Positions 34,201 to 44,179 are shown, numbered from the stretch's first letter. The stretch is DNA of 64,000 nucleotides from Peptoniphilus asaccharolyticus DSM 20463 (GCF_900176115.1 NZ_FWWR01000009.1:372001-436000), one strand, 5' to 3'. Notes: generated from the letters alone by a model not told the origin. Made by a program: numbers and translations.

Positions 34201-35865
34201 ATGAAAAATAATGGCAGAGTTAGGATAATTCCTCTGGGAGGAATGCTTGAAATCGGTAAAAATCTAACTCTAGTAGAGTATAAAGATGAAATATTAATAG
34301 TTGACTGTGGGATGACATTTCCAGGTCATGAACTACTGGGAATAGATGCCGTAATTCCTGATGTAACGTATTTAATAAAGAATAAAGACAGGATAAAAGC
34401 TATGATATTGACTCATGGTCATGAAGACCACATAGGAGCAATACCATACGTTTTAAGAAAGATAAAAATGCCTATATATGGTACAGCGTTGACAATAGGT
34501 TTACTTGAAAATAAATTAAAAGAACACAATATCGGAAAAGTAGATTTGCATGTTGTAAACGACGGGGATAATGTAAAGATAGGCAAGATGGAAGTGGAAT
34601 GGATTCATGTAAATCATTCAATTCCTGGAGCTTGTTGTCTAGCTATAAAGACTCCTCTAGGATATGTATTCCATTCAGGAGACTTTAAAGTAGATTTCAC
34701 TCCTATATCAGGTAAAATAATAGATTTAAACAGAATCGCTCAAATAGGAGATGCTGGAGTTTTAGCGATGATTACTGAGTCTACAAATATACTACGTGAA
34801 GGTTACACTATGAGTGAGAGTTCAGTAGGGGAAACTTTCAATAGAATATTTGCGAGCACTCCGGATGCTAGAATAATAATAGCTACATTTGCATCAAATG
34901 TTCACAGAGTACAACAGATTATAAATGCAGCTGAAAAATTTGGTAGAAAAGTTGTGCTTTCAGGTAGATCAATGCTTAATGTTACAGAGACTGCTATTAA
35001 GCTTGGATATATGAAAGTAAAAAAAGGCACTATTATAGATGTCAAAGAAATGGGCAAGTATAATGATAATGAGTTGGTATTGATAACAACAGGTTCTCAA
35101 GGAGAGCCGATGAGTGCCCTTACAAGAATTGCCTATAATGAACACAGAAAAATTCAACTTACTTCAAATGACGTTGTAATATTATCTGCGACTCCAATCC
35201 CTGGAAATGAGAAAGATGTTTCTAGTGTAATAAATAAGCTTTTAGAATCTGGAGCAAAAGTTATATATGAATCTCTTGGTGAAATACATGTTTCAGGACA
35301 CGCTTGTGAAGAAGAGCATAAGTTATTACAATCTCTTGTAAAACCTAAGTATGTAATACCTAACCATGGAGAGTATAGACACTTACTAAGACATGCTGAA
35401 GTGGCAGAAAGCATGGGAGTTCCTAGAGAAAATATATATATTATGGAAAATGGTAATGTATTAGAAATCTCTGAAGATGGAGCTAAATTAGTTGCAGATG
35501 TACCATCAGGAGATATTTTGGTTGATGGACTTGGAATTGGCGATGTTGGAAATATTGTATTAAGAGATAGAAAACACTTAGCAGAAGATGGTTTAATCGT
35601 TGTGGTTGTTACAATTTCTAAGAAAGACGGAAAAGTTATTTCAGGACCTGACATTATATCTAGAGGATTTGTATATGTAAGAGAATCTGGAGATTTAATG
35701 GAAGATTCTAAAAATGTTGTTAAAGATACATTGCAACAGTTAGAAAATAAGAAGTTAGGAGATTGGGCATCAGTTAAAACATCAATAAGAGATGATTTAA
35801 AATCATTCTTATTTAGTCAAACTAAGCGTAATCCAATGATACTTCCAATAATTATGGAAATTTAA
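34201..35865 (+). CDS. rnj: Ribonuclease J
   Basis: RNase J is a metallo-beta-lactamase-fold 5'-exo/endoribonuclease central to mRNA decay in Gram-positives. The 554-residue protein has the HxHxDH motif in LTHGHEDHIGA (near 77), further zinc ligands in HSGDFKVDFTP, the beta-CASP domain (residues about 200-390, HVSGHACEEEH and PNHGEYRHL) and a short C-terminal domain. The ATG follows the fur-family stop directly, with AAGGAG before it. A terminator closes the transcript. Confidence 0.97.
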   Translation: MKNNGRVRIIPLGGMLEIGKNLTLVEYKDEILIVDCGMTFPGHELLGIDAVIPDVTYLIKNKDRIKAMILTHGHEDHIGAIPYVLRKIKMPIYGTALTIGLLENKLKEHNIGKVDLHVVNDGDNVKIGKMEVEWIHVNHSIPGACCLAIKTPLGYVFHSGDFKVDFTPISGKIIDLNRIAQIGDAGVLAMITESTNILREGYTMSESSVGETFNRIFASTPDARIIIATFASNVHRVQQIINAAEKFGRKVVLSGRSMLNVTETAIKLGYMKVKKGTIIDVKEMGKYNDNELVLITTGSQGEPMSALTRIAYNEHRKIQLTSNDVVILSATPIPGNEKDVSSVINKLLESGAKVIYESLGEIHVSGHACEEEHKLLQSLVKPKYVIPNHGEYRHLLRHAEVAESMGVPRENIYIMENGNVLEISEDGAKLVADVPSGDILVDGLGIGDVGNIVLRDRKHLAEDGLIVVVVTISKKDGKVISGPDIISRGFVYVRESGDLMEDSKNVVKDTLQQLENKKLGDWASVKTSIRDDLKSFLFSQTKRNPMILPIIMEI

Positions 35866-35890
35866 GGAAATCATAAGATTTCCTTTTTTT
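35866..35890 (+). terminator. Intrinsic terminator after rnj
   Basis: GGAAATC and GATTTCC form a perfect 7-bp stem with an ATAA loop and seven T. Confidence 0.85.
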
Positions 35891-35901
35891 GTGAGGATTA
35901 T

Positions 35902-36555
35902 ATGGAAAACGAAGTTTATAGAGAAGTAGTTTATGATCATGTGATAGACTATATAAATTCATTTAGCAATCCGGAATATCTAAAAGATATGAGAGATTAT
36001 GCTATAGAAAATCATGTTCCAATTGTGGAAAAAGAAACAGAGAGCTTTATAAAATTTTTGTTTAGCACAACAAAACCTAAAAAAGTTTTGGAACTTGGAA
36101 CTGCAATAGGATACTCAGCTATATCTTTTACTACGGATTCAACTATTGAGTCTTATACAACAGTTGAGTTGCGAGAAGATTTTACAAATATTGCCAGAGA
36201 TAATATCAAGAAATATGGTCTTGATAAAAAGATAGAAGTTTTAAATGGTGATGCCTATGAAGTAGTGCAAACACTTCAAGACCAGTATGATATAATATTT
36301 ATTGATGCAGCTAAGGGCCAATATAAAAAATATTTTGACAAATGTGAGAAACTTTTAAAAGAAGAGGGAATAATCATTTGCGATAATATATTATTTAGAG
36401 GCATGGTAACTAAAAAAGAATTAGCTGTCAGAAGAAAGAGAACTATAATCAAGAGATTGAATGAGTTTATAAGTTATGTAAAAAAAGATGAAAGATTTGT
36501 ATCAAGCATCCTCCCAATAGGAGATGGATTGTTATTAGTTAGGAGAAAAGTTTGA
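35902..36555 (+). CDS. trmR: tRNA 5-hydroxyuridine methyltransferase (TrmR/YrrM-like)
   Basis: The 217-residue class I SAM methyltransferase has SAM motif KVLELGTAIGYSAI (near 66) and metal-binding DIIFIDAAKGQYKKY (near 131). In Bacillus subtilis TrmR adds the methyl group of 5-methoxyuridine at tRNA position 34. The next gene encodes a U32-family protein, the type that makes 5-hydroxyuridine, and then udk, the same order as yrrM-yrrNO-udk. The name therefore rests on family and context. GTGAGGAT lies upstream of the start. Confidence 0.88.
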   Translation: MENEVYREVVYDHVIDYINSFSNPEYLKDMRDYAIENHVPIVEKETESFIKFLFSTTKPKKVLELGTAIGYSAISFTTDSTIESYTTVELREDFTNIARDNIKKYGLDKKIEVLNGDAYEVVQTLQDQYDIIFIDAAKGQYKKYFDKCEKLLKEEGIIICDNILFRGMVTKKELAVRRKRTIIKRLNEFISYVKKDERFVSSILPIGDGLLLVRRKV

Positions 36556-37772
36556 AAAAAATAGAATTACTTGCGCCAGCTGGAGATTTAAATAAACTAT
36601 ACACAGCAATTGACTACGGTGCAGATGCAGTTTATTTAGGTGGAGAGAGCTTTGGACTTAGAAAAGCTTCTAAAAATTTTACAATAGAAAACATTAAAAA
36701 AGGTGTAGAATATGCACACGCAAGAGGTAAAAAAGTCCATGTTACAATGAATATTATCCCGCATGAAGATGATATAGTAGGTGTTGAGGAGTACGCTAAA
36801 CAACTAGAAGAAGCTGGAGTTGATGCTGTAATTGTTTCCGACCCGGGTATGTTTATGAGAATTAAAGAAGCTACTAACATAGACATTCATATTTCAACAC
36901 AAGGTTCAGTTACAAATTCTTCAACAGTTAATTTTTGGTATAAGATGGGAGCAAAGAGAGTTGTTCTTGCGAGAGAATTATCTTTAGAAGAAATCAGAAA
37001 AATTGTATCTGAATCACAAAACAAAATAGAAATTGAAACTTTTGCACATGGAGCTATGTGTATGTCTTATTCTGGAAGATGTCTTTTGTCAAACTATATG
37101 ACAGGAAGAGATGCAAACCAAGGCGATTGTTCGCAAGCTTGTAGGTATAAATACTATTTGGTGGAAGAAAAGAGACTAGGAGAGTATTTTCCAATTGAAG
37201 AGCATGAAGAAGGCTCATTCATTTTAAATTCAAAAGACCTTTCCATGATTGAACACATAGATGACCTGATAGAATCTGGAATAGCAAGTTTAAAAATCGA
37301 AGGAAGAGTTAAGAGTGAGTATTACTTAGCCACTGTAATTAGAAGTTATAGAATGGCAATAGATGCTTACTATGCAGATCCTGAAAATTATAAATTTGAT
37401 AGCTCGCTTCTTGAGGAAATTAAAAAGGTTAGCCACAGAGATTTCACTACTGGATTCTTCTATGGAAAAGCAAATGAAGATTCACAAGTTTATACTGACA
37501 ACTCTTATATAAGAGGATATGATTTTGTTGGGATAGTCTTAGAATATAACAAGGAAACAAAGCTTGCAAAGGTAGAACAAAGAAATAGAATCTTTAAAGG
37601 TGAATCTGTAGAGATATTTGGACCTTCTGTAAAGCATTTTTCTCAAAAGTTAGATTACATGACAGATGAAAAAGGTGTTGAGATAGAAGTTGCAAATAAA
37701 GCTAAACAAATTTTTTATGTGAAGTTAGACCAAGATGTAGAACCTGGTTACTTAATGAGGAAAGAAATATGA
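36552..37772 (+). CDS. U32-family tRNA hydroxylation protein (TrhP-like)
   Basis: The 406-residue U32 family protein has the signature [16 protein letters not shown] and two further cysteines in [11 protein letters not shown], a probable Fe-S site. Once called a collagenase-like peptidase, the family is now linked to prephenate-dependent hydroxylation of tRNA U34 (TrhP). B. subtilis has two adjacent copies; here one is present. TTG start at 36552 behind AGGAGA, overlapping the trmR stop; its own stop overlaps udk in ATGA. Confidence 0.88.
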   Translation: MKKIELLAPAGDLNKLYTAIDYGADAVYLGGESFGLRKASKNFTIENIKKGVEYAHARGKKVHVTMNIIPHEDDIVGVEEYAKQLEEAGVDAVIVSDPGMFMRIKEATNIDIHISTQGSVTNSSTVNFWYKMGAKRVVLARELSLEEIRKIVSESQNKIEIETFAHGAMCMSYSGRCLLSNYMTGRDANQGDCSQACRYKYYLVEEKRLGEYFPIEEHEEGSFILNSKDLSMIEHIDDLIESGIASLKIEGRVKSEYYLATVIRSYRMAIDAYYADPENYKFDSSLLEEIKKVSHRDFTTGFFYGKANEDSQVYTDNSYIRGYDFVGIVLEYNKETKLAKVEQRNRIFKGESVEIFGPSVKHFSQKLDYMTDEKGVEIEVANKAKQIFYVKLDQDVEPGYLMRKEI

Positions 37773-38392
37773 GAGATCCAATTATTATAGGAATAGCTGG
37801 AGGGTCAGGATCTGGAAAGAGCACTGTAACTAATGAATTAGTTTCTATGTTAGATACTGAAAGAGTAACAGTAATAGAAGAAGATAGTTACTATAAAGAT
37901 CAATCTAATGTGGCTTTTGAACAAAGGGTTAAAACAAATTATGACCACCCTTTTGCCTTCGACCATGACCTTTTAATTGAACATTTAAAAAAATTAAAGA
38001 GCAAACAGAGCATAGAAAAGCCGATATATGATTATGAAGTTCACAATAGGAAAAAAATAACAGAAACTGTTGAATCAAGAGAAGTCATAATCTTAGAGGG
38101 CATATTGATATTAAGTGAAGAAGAAATAAGAGATTTACTTGATATTAAGGTTTTTGTTGATACAGATAGCGATGTTAGAATTATAAGAAGAATTCTAAGA
38201 GATATGAAAGAAAGAGGAAGAAGCTTAGATTCTGTCATCCTTCAATATATGTCAACTGTTCGTTCAGCTCATCTGCAATTTGTAGAACCATCTAAGAGAT
38301 ATGCAGATGTAATCATTCCTGAAGGTGGGTATAATAAAGTTGCAATTGACCTTATATATTCAAAAATCAAGAAATTTTTAGATGAAGAGTAA
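37769..38392 (+). CDS. udk: Uridine/cytidine kinase
   Basis: The 207-residue kinase phosphorylates uridine and cytidine. It has the P-loop [12 protein letters not shown] (residue 8 on), the nucleoside-contact segment YDHPFAFD and the C-terminal [19 protein letters not shown]-like region, here [20 protein letters not shown]. It salvages nucleosides that the BMP-type importer in this window may bring in. Coupled to the U32 gene by a four-base overlap. Confidence 0.96.
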   Translation: MRDPIIIGIAGGSGSGKSTVTNELVSMLDTERVTVIEEDSYYKDQSNVAFEQRVKTNYDHPFAFDHDLLIEHLKKLKSKQSIEKPIYDYEVHNRKKITETVESREVIILEGILILSEEEIRDLLDIKVFVDTDSDVRIIRRILRDMKERGRSLDSVILQYMSTVRSAHLQFVEPSKRYADVIIPEGGYNKVAIDLIYSKIKKFLDEE

Positions 38393-38400
38393 ATAATTCA

Positions 38401-38429
38401 TTGACAAAATTTATAAAAGTATGTATAAT
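38401..38429 (+). promoter_or_regulatory. Consensus promoter of infC-rpmI-rplT
   Basis: TTGACA (38401-38406), 17 bases, TATAAT (38424-38429): a full consensus sigma-A promoter, the best in the window, eight bases after udk. Confidence 0.88.
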
Positions 38430-38444
38430 TAGTGTATTGTTTAA

Positions 38445-38537
38445 GTAGAAGTCCGTTCTCACCTTACGACAACAGAGTTTTAAGGTTATTTAAGAATTAA
38501 TTTTGTATTCTTGCGGGTTTCTATGCCCGCTTTTTTT
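38445..38537 (+). promoter_or_regulatory. infC leader with transcription attenuator (L20-leader type)
   Basis: The leader between the promoter and infC has a structured part (GTCCGTTCTCACCTTACGAC and onward, with CACCTTA/TTAAGG able to pair) and ends in a GC-rich terminator hairpin GCGGG-TTTCTATG-CCCGC with seven T (38513-38537). In Firmicutes this leader lets ribosomal protein L20 repress its own operon by attenuation. The mechanism is transferred from the family; I see hairpin and position only. Confidence 0.75.
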
Positions 38538-38566
38538 ATTGTAAATTTTTGCATGGAGGTGCTAGT

Positions 38567-39082
38567 ATTAAAGAACTTCAAATTAATGAAGAAATTAGAG
38601 ACAAGGAAGTCAGATTAGTCGATGACGAAGGAAACCAAGTCGGAGTTGTAGCGAGAAGCAGAGCTTTAGAGATGGCCTTTGAAAAGAAACTTGACTTAGT
38701 AAATGTGGCTCCAAACTCTAAACCACCAGTGTGTCGTATCATGGATTATGGAAAATATAAATATGAAATGATAAAGAAAGAAAGAGATTCTAAGAAAAAA
38801 CAACGTGTTATAAATATCAAGGAAGTTAGATTAACTCCAAATATTGAAAAACACGACTTAGAAACTAAAGTTAAACACGCTAAGAAATTTCTATCTAACG
38901 GAGATAGAGTAAAAGTTGCAGTTCGCTTCAGAGGAAGAGAAATGGGACATACTGAAATAGGTAAAGAAGTTTTAGAAAAATTTGTTGAAATGGTTTCTGA
39001 TAGTGGAACTGTTGATAAAAAACCTAAGTTGGAAGGTAGAAACATGATTATGTTTTTGGCTCCAAGCAAAGAAGAAAACTAG
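38567..39082 (+). CDS. infC: Translation initiation factor IF-3
   Basis: IF-3 prevents subunit joining and checks start-codon fidelity. I place the start at ATT 38567 ([19 protein letters not shown]): GGAGGTG at 38555-38561 stands five bases before it, the mature family N-terminus begins here, and no ATG/GTG/TTG is suitably placed. A TTG at 38549 would put the ribosome binding site inside the gene. IF-3 genes commonly use AUU, which allows autoregulation. The 171-residue protein has the N-domain, linker and C-domain ([19 protein letters not shown]). First gene of infC-rpmI-rplT. Confidence 0.95.
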   Translation: MKELQINEEIRDKEVRLVDDEGNQVGVVARSRALEMAFEKKLDLVNVAPNSKPPVCRIMDYGKYKYEMIKKERDSKKKQRVINIKEVRLTPNIEKHDLETKVKHAKKFLSNGDRVKVAVRFRGREMGHTEIGKEVLEKFVEMVSDSGTVDKKPKLEGRNMIMFLAPSKEEN

Positions 39083-39092
39083 GAGGAATATT

Positions 39093-39284
39093 ATGGGAAA
39101 AATGAAAACTCATAGAGCATCAGCAAAGAGATTCAAAAGAACTGGCTCTGGAAAAATTAAGAGATATACAGCGTTTAAAGGACATTTAACTGGTAAAAAA
39201 TCAGCTAAAAGAGTTAGAAGTCTTAGAAAATCACAAACAGTAAGCAAGGGTGATCAAAGAAGAATTGATCACATGATTCCATAG
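39093..39284 (+). CDS. rpmI: Ribosomal protein L35
   Basis: This 63-residue, very basic 50S protein has the family stretch [20 protein letters not shown] and the C-terminal [20 protein letters not shown] precedes the ATG. Second gene of the IF-3 operon. Confidence 0.97.
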   Translation: MGKMKTHRASAKRFKRTGSGKIKRYTAFKGHLTGKKSAKRVRSLRKSQTVSKGDQRRIDHMIP

Positions 39285-39297
39285 GAGGTAAATATAG

Positions 39298-39648
39298 ATG
39301 GCTAGAATTAAGAGAGCAGTTAACGCTAAGAAAAAGCATAAAAAGATTTTAAAACAAGCTAAAGGATATTTTGGAGCAAAATCAAAGTTATTCAGACCTG
39401 CAAACCAAGCAGTTATGAAATCACTTAACTACGCATTTGCTGGTAGAAAACAAAGAAAAAGAGATTTCAGAAAACTTTGGATTGCAAGAATTAATGCTGC
39501 TGCAAGATTAAACGGAATGAGCTATTCTAAATTTATCTCAGGACTTAAGAATGCAAACATCGAAGTAAACAGAAAAATGCTATCAGAAATGGCAATTAAC
39601 GATCCTAACGGATTTGCAGAACTTGTAAAAGTTGCAAAAGGTGAATAA
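39298..39648 (+). CDS. rplT: Ribosomal protein L20
   Basis: The 116-residue 50S protein starts with [20 protein letters not shown] and has the conserved [21 protein letters not shown]20 is an early assembly protein and, in Firmicutes, the autoregulator that binds the leader of this operon. AGGAGGT precedes the ATG. No clear terminator follows before ktrB. Confidence 0.97.
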   Translation: MARIKRAVNAKKKHKKILKQAKGYFGAKSKLFRPANQAVMKSLNYAFAGRKQRKRDFRKLWIARINAAARLNGMSYSKFISGLKNANIEVNRKMLSEMAINDPNGFAELVKVAKGE

Positions 39649-39671
39649 TTTAAAGAAAAGCGTGTCTTAAA

Positions 39672-41027
39672 GTGAATATTATAAATTCAAAGTTCCATTC
39701 TTTAATGTATAAGTTGTTTCACAATCCACCGATGATAATAGGACTGAGCTTTTTGTTCGTAATACTATTTGGAGCTGTACTTTTAAATACTCCTGAAGCA
39801 AGTGTTTCTGGAGAGAGAATTGGTTTTGTGAATGCACTTTTTACAGCCAGTTCAGCAACTTGTGTAACTGGTTTGATAGTTGTAAATACAGCGTCATATT
39901 TTTCAGTTATGGGCAAGGTTGTAATATTAGCTCTTATACAAATTGGTGGAATGGGTACAATGGTGCTATTTTCATTAATAGCAATGCTGTTTAATTTCAA
40001 AATTGGACTAAGAGAGAGAATTTTAATTAAAGAGCAATTAAATCAAGATACATTGTCTGGATTGGTTAAACTTACTAAATCTGTAATAAAGATCAGTTTG
40101 TTTATAGAATTAGTAGGTGCACTTATTTTATCTATAAGATTCATTCCTATATATGGACTTGAAAAGGGTATAGCTTTTTCGATATTCCATTCAATTTCAG
40201 CTTTTTGTAATGCTGGATTTGATATAATAGGTGATTCTTTAATGAGTTATCCAACGGATTTAATTTTAAATCTGACTATAGCTGTACTAATTATATTAGG
40301 AGGGTTAGGGTTTACCGTATTTATAGATATAATGAGAAAGAGAAGTATCAAACGTACTAGCCTTCACACTAAAATGGTTTTAATAGTCACTTCAATTTTA
40401 TTAGTTTTAGGTACTGTATTTTTTTATCTAATAGAAAGAGAAGGTACATTGATCAACTATGCTGAAGCGGATAAGTGGCTTATATCATTTTTTCAATCTA
40501 CTATATCTAGAACAGCTGGATTCAACTCAGTAGATATGGGAGTTGTGCATTATTCAACTGCAGTTATATTGATGATTTTGATGTTTATAGGAGGTTCTCC
40601 TGCTTCTACTGCTGGAGGATTGAAGACAACAACTTTTGGTGTGATCTTATTTACTACAATATCAGTGTTTAAAGGAGAGAGGGATGTAGTCTTCTTGAAG
40701 AGGACTATACCTAGAGATACAGTTTCAAAGGCAATAGCTATAACTGTAATTTACTTAGGAGCGGTCATAATAACCACTTTATTAATAACTATAGTAGAAG
40801 TAGATAAGTTTAATCTTTTAGATGTGTTGTTTGAAACAATCTCTGCATTTGCAACAGTTGGTATATCTAGAGGGATAACTTCTGAATTATCTGCAGCATC
40901 TAAGATTATTATTACAGTGTCTATGTATCTTGGAAGAGTAGGTCCTGCAACATTAGCCGTTGCACTTATGAAGCGTAGAAAGACTGTACTTTATAAGTAT
41001 GCAGAAGGAGATATAGTTGTTGGATAG
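39672..41027 (+). CDS. ktrB: Potassium uptake channel subunit KtrB (TrkH family)
   Basis: This 451-residue membrane protein moves K+ (with Na+). Four pore-loop repeats each show the selectivity-filter glycine in context: SSATCVTGLIV (near 59), SAFCNAGFDI (near 171), SRTAGFNSVDMG (near 276) and SAFATVGISRG (near 390). The GTG start at 39672 has only a weak ribosome binding site. It is followed by ktrA, whose ring regulates it. Confidence 0.94.
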   Translation: MNIINSKFHSLMYKLFHNPPMIIGLSFLFVILFGAVLLNTPEASVSGERIGFVNALFTASSATCVTGLIVVNTASYFSVMGKVVILALIQIGGMGTMVLFSLIAMLFNFKIGLRERILIKEQLNQDTLSGLVKLTKSVIKISLFIELVGALILSIRFIPIYGLEKGIAFSIFHSISAFCNAGFDIIGDSLMSYPTDLILNLTIAVLIILGGLGFTVFIDIMRKRSIKRTSLHTKMVLIVTSILLVLGTVFFYLIEREGTLINYAEADKWLISFFQSTISRTAGFNSVDMGVVHYSTAVILMILMFIGGSPASTAGGLKTTTFGVILFTTISVFKGERDVVFLKRTIPRDTVSKAIAITVIYLGAVIITTLLITIVEVDKFNLLDVLFETISAFATVGISRGITSELSAASKIIITVSMYLGRVGPATLAVALMKRRKTVLYKYAEGDIVVG

Positions 41028-41035
41028 GAGGATTT

Positions 41036-41686
41036 ATGAAATCATATGTAGTTTTTGGATTAGGTAGATTTGGTTCTACTGTTGCAATCACACTTTCCGA
41101 ACTTGGATATGATGTATTAGCTGTAGATTCAAATTTTGATAGAGTGCAATCTGTTGCAGATAAAGTTACTACAGCTATACAAGTGGATATGATGGATGAA
41201 AATGCGACTGAAAATTTGGGATTAAAGAATTTTGATGGAGCTGTTGTTGCTATAGGTGAGAATTTTGAAGCGGCAATAATGTCATCGATTGTAGCTCAAG
41301 AAGCAGGCATACCTTTGATAATAGCTAAAGCTAATACTGTAAGGCAAGGCAAAATTTTACAAAAAATTGGAGTAAATGAAGTTGTTTATCCTGAAAAGGA
41401 TATGGGTTCAAGGGTGGCATACAATTTGACATCTAAGAATTTACTTGATTATATACAAATTTCACAAGAGTTATCGATAGCTGAAATAAGAACTTTACCT
41501 TCATGGTGGGATAAAACTATTGAGAACTTGGAAATTAGAAATAAGTTCAACATTACAATACTTGGTATCGAAAGAAACGGCAAAGTGGAGGTTAACCCTG
41601 CACCGGATACTGTTTTGAGAGATGATGATATTCTTATTATTGTGGGTAAAGATGAACATATAAAGATGGTTGAGAAAAAGTCTTAA
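41036..41686 (+). CDS. ktrA: Potassium uptake regulator KtrA (RCK domain)
   Basis: The 216-residue cytoplasmic protein has the RCK nucleotide fold (VFGLGRFGSTVAITLSELGY, then VDMMDENATENL) and a C-terminal TrkA_C domain. It forms the octameric ring that gates KtrB in response to ATP/ADP, and in some species c-di-AMP. AGGAGG lies 8 bases before the ATG at the end of ktrB. Confidence 0.95.
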   Translation: MKSYVVFGLGRFGSTVAITLSELGYDVLAVDSNFDRVQSVADKVTTAIQVDMMDENATENLGLKNFDGAVVAIGENFEAAIMSSIVAQEAGIPLIIAKANTVRQGKILQKIGVNEVVYPEKDMGSRVAYNLTSKNLLDYIQISQELSIAEIRTLPSWWDKTIENLEIRNKFNITILGIERNGKVEVNPAPDTVLRDDDILIIVGKDEHIKMVEKKS

Positions 41687-41739
41687 CTTGACACTTGGTG
41701 TATAATTAAAGTAGTTTCCTAAATAAGGAGGGCAATCTC

Positions 41740-42183
41740 ATGATAACAATAGAAAAAGTAGATTATGTAATGAACGTCACTGGAGCTGATTATAAAGTAG
41801 TTAAAAATGCTTTACTCGATGCTAATGGAGATGTTGAGAAAGCAGTTGAAATTATAAGAGCTTCTGTAAATCATTATGAAAACGAAGAAAAAGAAAAAAA
41901 TGATTTCTTTAAGTTTGAAGATATTAGATTTGAAGATATTAAAACAGCTATAAAAGATATTTGGAATACTACAAATGCAACAAAAATTTTAGTTGAAAAA
42001 GATGGCGAAACAGTAATTAATATTTCTCTTACTGCAGCATCACTAGGTGCTATCTTGGCTCCTATTGCTACATTTATAGGAATGGGATCAGGTCTTATCG
42101 CTGATTATGATTTCAAAATTGTTACAGCTGATAAAGAAGAGATTAATATTAAAGAATATATATTAAATATGAAAAATAAGTAA
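41740..42183 (+). CDS. UBA-like plus DUF4342 domain protein
   Basis: The 147-residue protein has an N-terminal three-helix UBA/NAC-alpha-like domain ([20 protein letters not shown], ending near 40), a charged middle ([14 protein letters not shown]) and a C-terminal DUF4342 domain with one hydrophobic stretch (about 92-117, ending [12 protein letters not shown]). Function unknown; the family is widespread in Clostridia. AAGGAGGG lies upstream of the ATG. It stands between ktrA and rpmE. Confidence 0.8.
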   Translation: MITIEKVDYVMNVTGADYKVVKNALLDANGDVEKAVEIIRASVNHYENEEKEKNDFFKFEDIRFEDIKTAIKDIWNTTNATKILVEKDGETVINISLTAASLGAILAPIATFIGMGSGLIADYDFKIVTADKEEINIKEYILNMKNK

Positions 42184-42194
42184 GGAGAAGTAAA

Positions 42195-42392
42195 ATGCAA
42201 AAAGACATTCAACCAGAATACAAAGAAGTAACAGTTACTTGTGCTTGTGGTAACACATTTAAAACAGGTTCTGTTAAAGAAGATTTAAAAGTTGAAATTT
42301 GTTCTGCATGTCACCCATTCTACACAGGAAAACAAAAAACTGCTGAACACGGTGGACGTATAGAAAAATTCAACAGAAAATATCAAAGATAA
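42195..42392 (+). CDS. rpmE: Ribosomal protein L31
   Basis: The 65-residue zinc-binding form of L31 has cysteines at about 16, 18, 36 and 39 (VTCACGNTF and [12 protein letters not shown]). The zinc form is the one replaced under zinc starvation in bacteria that also have the Cys-less paralogue. AAGGAG precedes the ATG. It heads the rpmE-DUF1385-prmC-prfA set. Confidence 0.97.
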   Translation: MQKDIQPEYKEVTVTCACGNTFKTGSVKEDLKVEICSACHPFYTGKQKTAEHGGRIEKFNRKYQR

Positions 42393-42396
42393 ATGT

Positions 42397-42427
42397 AAAA
42401 TGGTTAGCAAGGAGCTAGCCATTTTTT
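42397..42427 (+). terminator. Intrinsic terminator after rpmE
   Basis: AAAATGGTTAGC and GCTAGCCATTTT form a stem with an AAGGA loop and run into T. Seven bases after the rpmE stop. Confidence 0.85.
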
Positions 42428-42443
42428 ATAATAGGAGAGAAAG

Positions 42444-43337
42444 ATGGAGAAAAAGGCATTTAAAACTACTATAGGTGGACAAGCTCTTATAGAAGGTGTA
42501 ATGATGAGAGGGCCTTCTAAAATAGCAGTAGCAGTTAGAAAACCTACAGGGGATATAGAACTTAAAGTTGAGAAGGCTAAAGATCTTTCTGAAAAATATA
42601 AAGTATTAAAATTGCCTATTTTTAGAGGTGCATATAAACTTATTGACGCAATGATTGTTGGAGTAAATGCATTGATGTTTTCAGCTTCATTTTGGGATGA
42701 AGAAGAAAAAACGGACAGTAATTTTGAGGTATTCACAACTGTTGCGATATCAATGCTATTGGCTATTGGGATATTTATGGTAATTCCATCTATGGTGGCT
42801 GGACTATTAAAAGATGTTTTAAATTCATCTATTGCTTTAAATTTATTTGAAGGAGTTCTAAGGCTGATTATATTTTTTATATATCTGCACTATATCTCAA
42901 AATTAGAGGATATAAAAAGGGTTTTTGAATACCATGGAAGTGAGCATAAATCTATACATTGCTATGAAGCAGGAGAAGAGCTTACTGTTGAAAATGTTAA
43001 AAAATATCCAATAGAACATCCAAGATGTGGAACAAGCTTTTTATTTATGGTCATGATTATAAGTATAGTAGTCCTATCTTTTTTTGGATGGCCTAACCCA
43101 ATAGTTAGAGTATTAACTCGTATTGTGGCAATGCCTATAATTGCCGGAATAGCTTATGAAGTGAACAGATATGTGGGTAAGAGTGATTCTGGAATATGCA
43201 GAGTTATAAGGATACCTGGGCTAAAAATACAAAAATATGCTACTGTTAGAGAGCCATCAGATGATATGATAGAAGTTGCAATAGCAAGTTTAGAAGCTGT
43301 ACTTCCAACAGATGGGGAAAGTGACTTATGGAAATAA
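42444..43337 (+). CDS. DUF1385 membrane protein (YqhQ-like)
   Basis: The 297-residue protein begins with the family hallmark GGQALIEGVMMRGP and has FEYHGSEHKSIHCYEAGE and HPRCGTSFLF, with about four to five membrane segments (about 92-112, 120-150, 190-212, 218-238). His/Cys/Glu-rich conserved motifs hint at a metal site; the function is unknown. It is conserved between rpmE and prmC in Firmicutes. It overlaps prmC by ten bases. Confidence 0.9.
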   Translation: MEKKAFKTTIGGQALIEGVMMRGPSKIAVAVRKPTGDIELKVEKAKDLSEKYKVLKLPIFRGAYKLIDAMIVGVNALMFSASFWDEEEKTDSNFEVFTTVAISMLLAIGIFMVIPSMVAGLLKDVLNSSIALNLFEGVLRLIIFFIYLHYISKLEDIKRVFEYHGSEHKSIHCYEAGEELTVENVKKYPIEHPRCGTSFLFMVMIISIVVLSFFGWPNPIVRVLTRIVAMPIIAGIAYEVNRYVGKSDSGICRVIRIPGLKIQKYATVREPSDDMIEVAIASLEAVLPTDGESDLWK

Positions 43338-44179
43338 AGAGAGCTTTTGAATTAGGAAGAGAATACTATAAAGAGTCTGAATATGCAGATGTAAATAGAG
43401 AAATGAAGATGATTCTTTCTGGAATATTAGACATTGAAGAGTCTTATTTGATTATTCACAACGATTTTGATATCAGCATAGATGATGAAAAAAAGTTTTT
43501 TGAAATTTTAGAGAGAAGAAAAAATGGTGAACCACTACAGTATATTTTAGGGCATCAGTTTTTCTATAAATATGATTTTATAGTGGATGAGCATGTTTTA
43601 ATTCCAAGATATGATACTGAAATCAGCGTTGAGGCACTCTTAAAAGTAGCTAAAGCTGGAGATGAGGTATTAGAACTAGGATGTGGAACAGGCTGCGTTT
43701 CTATAAGTTTAGCTTTAGAATGTCCAAACTTGAATATAGATTGTGTTGATATTTCAGAATATGCACTTCAAAATACATTAAAGAATGTAGAAAAATATAA
43801 TTGTAAAAATATAAATGTTATTAAAAGTGATTTATATCAAAATATAGACAAAAAATATGATATTATTTATTCAAATCCACCTTATATACCAACAGAAGAT
43901 ATAAAAGATTTACAAAAAGAGGTTCAACATGAGCCAATGTTGGCTTTAGATGGTGGAGCTGATGGTTTAGATATTTATAAAAGAATTGTAAAAGATTTAG
44001 ATAAGTATCTGAAAGATAAAGGATTTTTAATTTTAGAAATTGGTTATGATCAAGCGAATGATTTGGTAAATTTATTAAAAGATTATAACACTTGTGTTTT
44101 AAAAGATTTATCAGGCCATGACAGAGTTGTCATAGCTACAAAGGGAGATATGGATGTACGAAAATTTAGAAGCTTTTGA
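43328..44179 (+). CDS. prmC: Release factor glutamine methyltransferase
   Basis: PrmC methylates the glutamine of the GGQ motif in RF1 and RF2. The 283-residue protein has SAM motif [14 protein letters not shown] (near 115) and the substrate motif YSNPPYIP (near 182). It overlaps both neighbours (DUF1385 and its own substrate gene prfA), which supports co-translation. Confidence 0.95.
   Translation: MEIKRAFELGREYYKESEYADVNREMKMILSGILDIEESYLIIHNDFDISIDDEKKFFEILERRKNGEPLQYILGHQFFYKYDFIVDEHVLIPRYDTEISVEALLKVAKAGDEVLELGCGTGCVSISLALECPNLNIDCVDISEYALQNTLKNVEKYNCKNINVIKSDLYQNIDKKYDIIYSNPPYIPTEDIKDLQKEVQHEPMLALDGGADGLDIYKRIVKDLDKYLKDKGFLILEIGYDQANDLVNLLKDYNTCVLKDLSGHDRVVIATKGDMDVRKFRSF

Noticed and set aside
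38549-38566. N-terminal extension of infC from a TTG at 38549
   Set aside because: It would place the GGAGGTG ribosome binding site inside the coding sequence; the ATT at 38567 fits the family N-terminus.
41688-41706. TTGACA and TATAAT before the UBA/DUF4342 gene
   Set aside because: The spacer is only seven bases, too short for a sigma-A promoter. The TATAAT alone may still be part of one.
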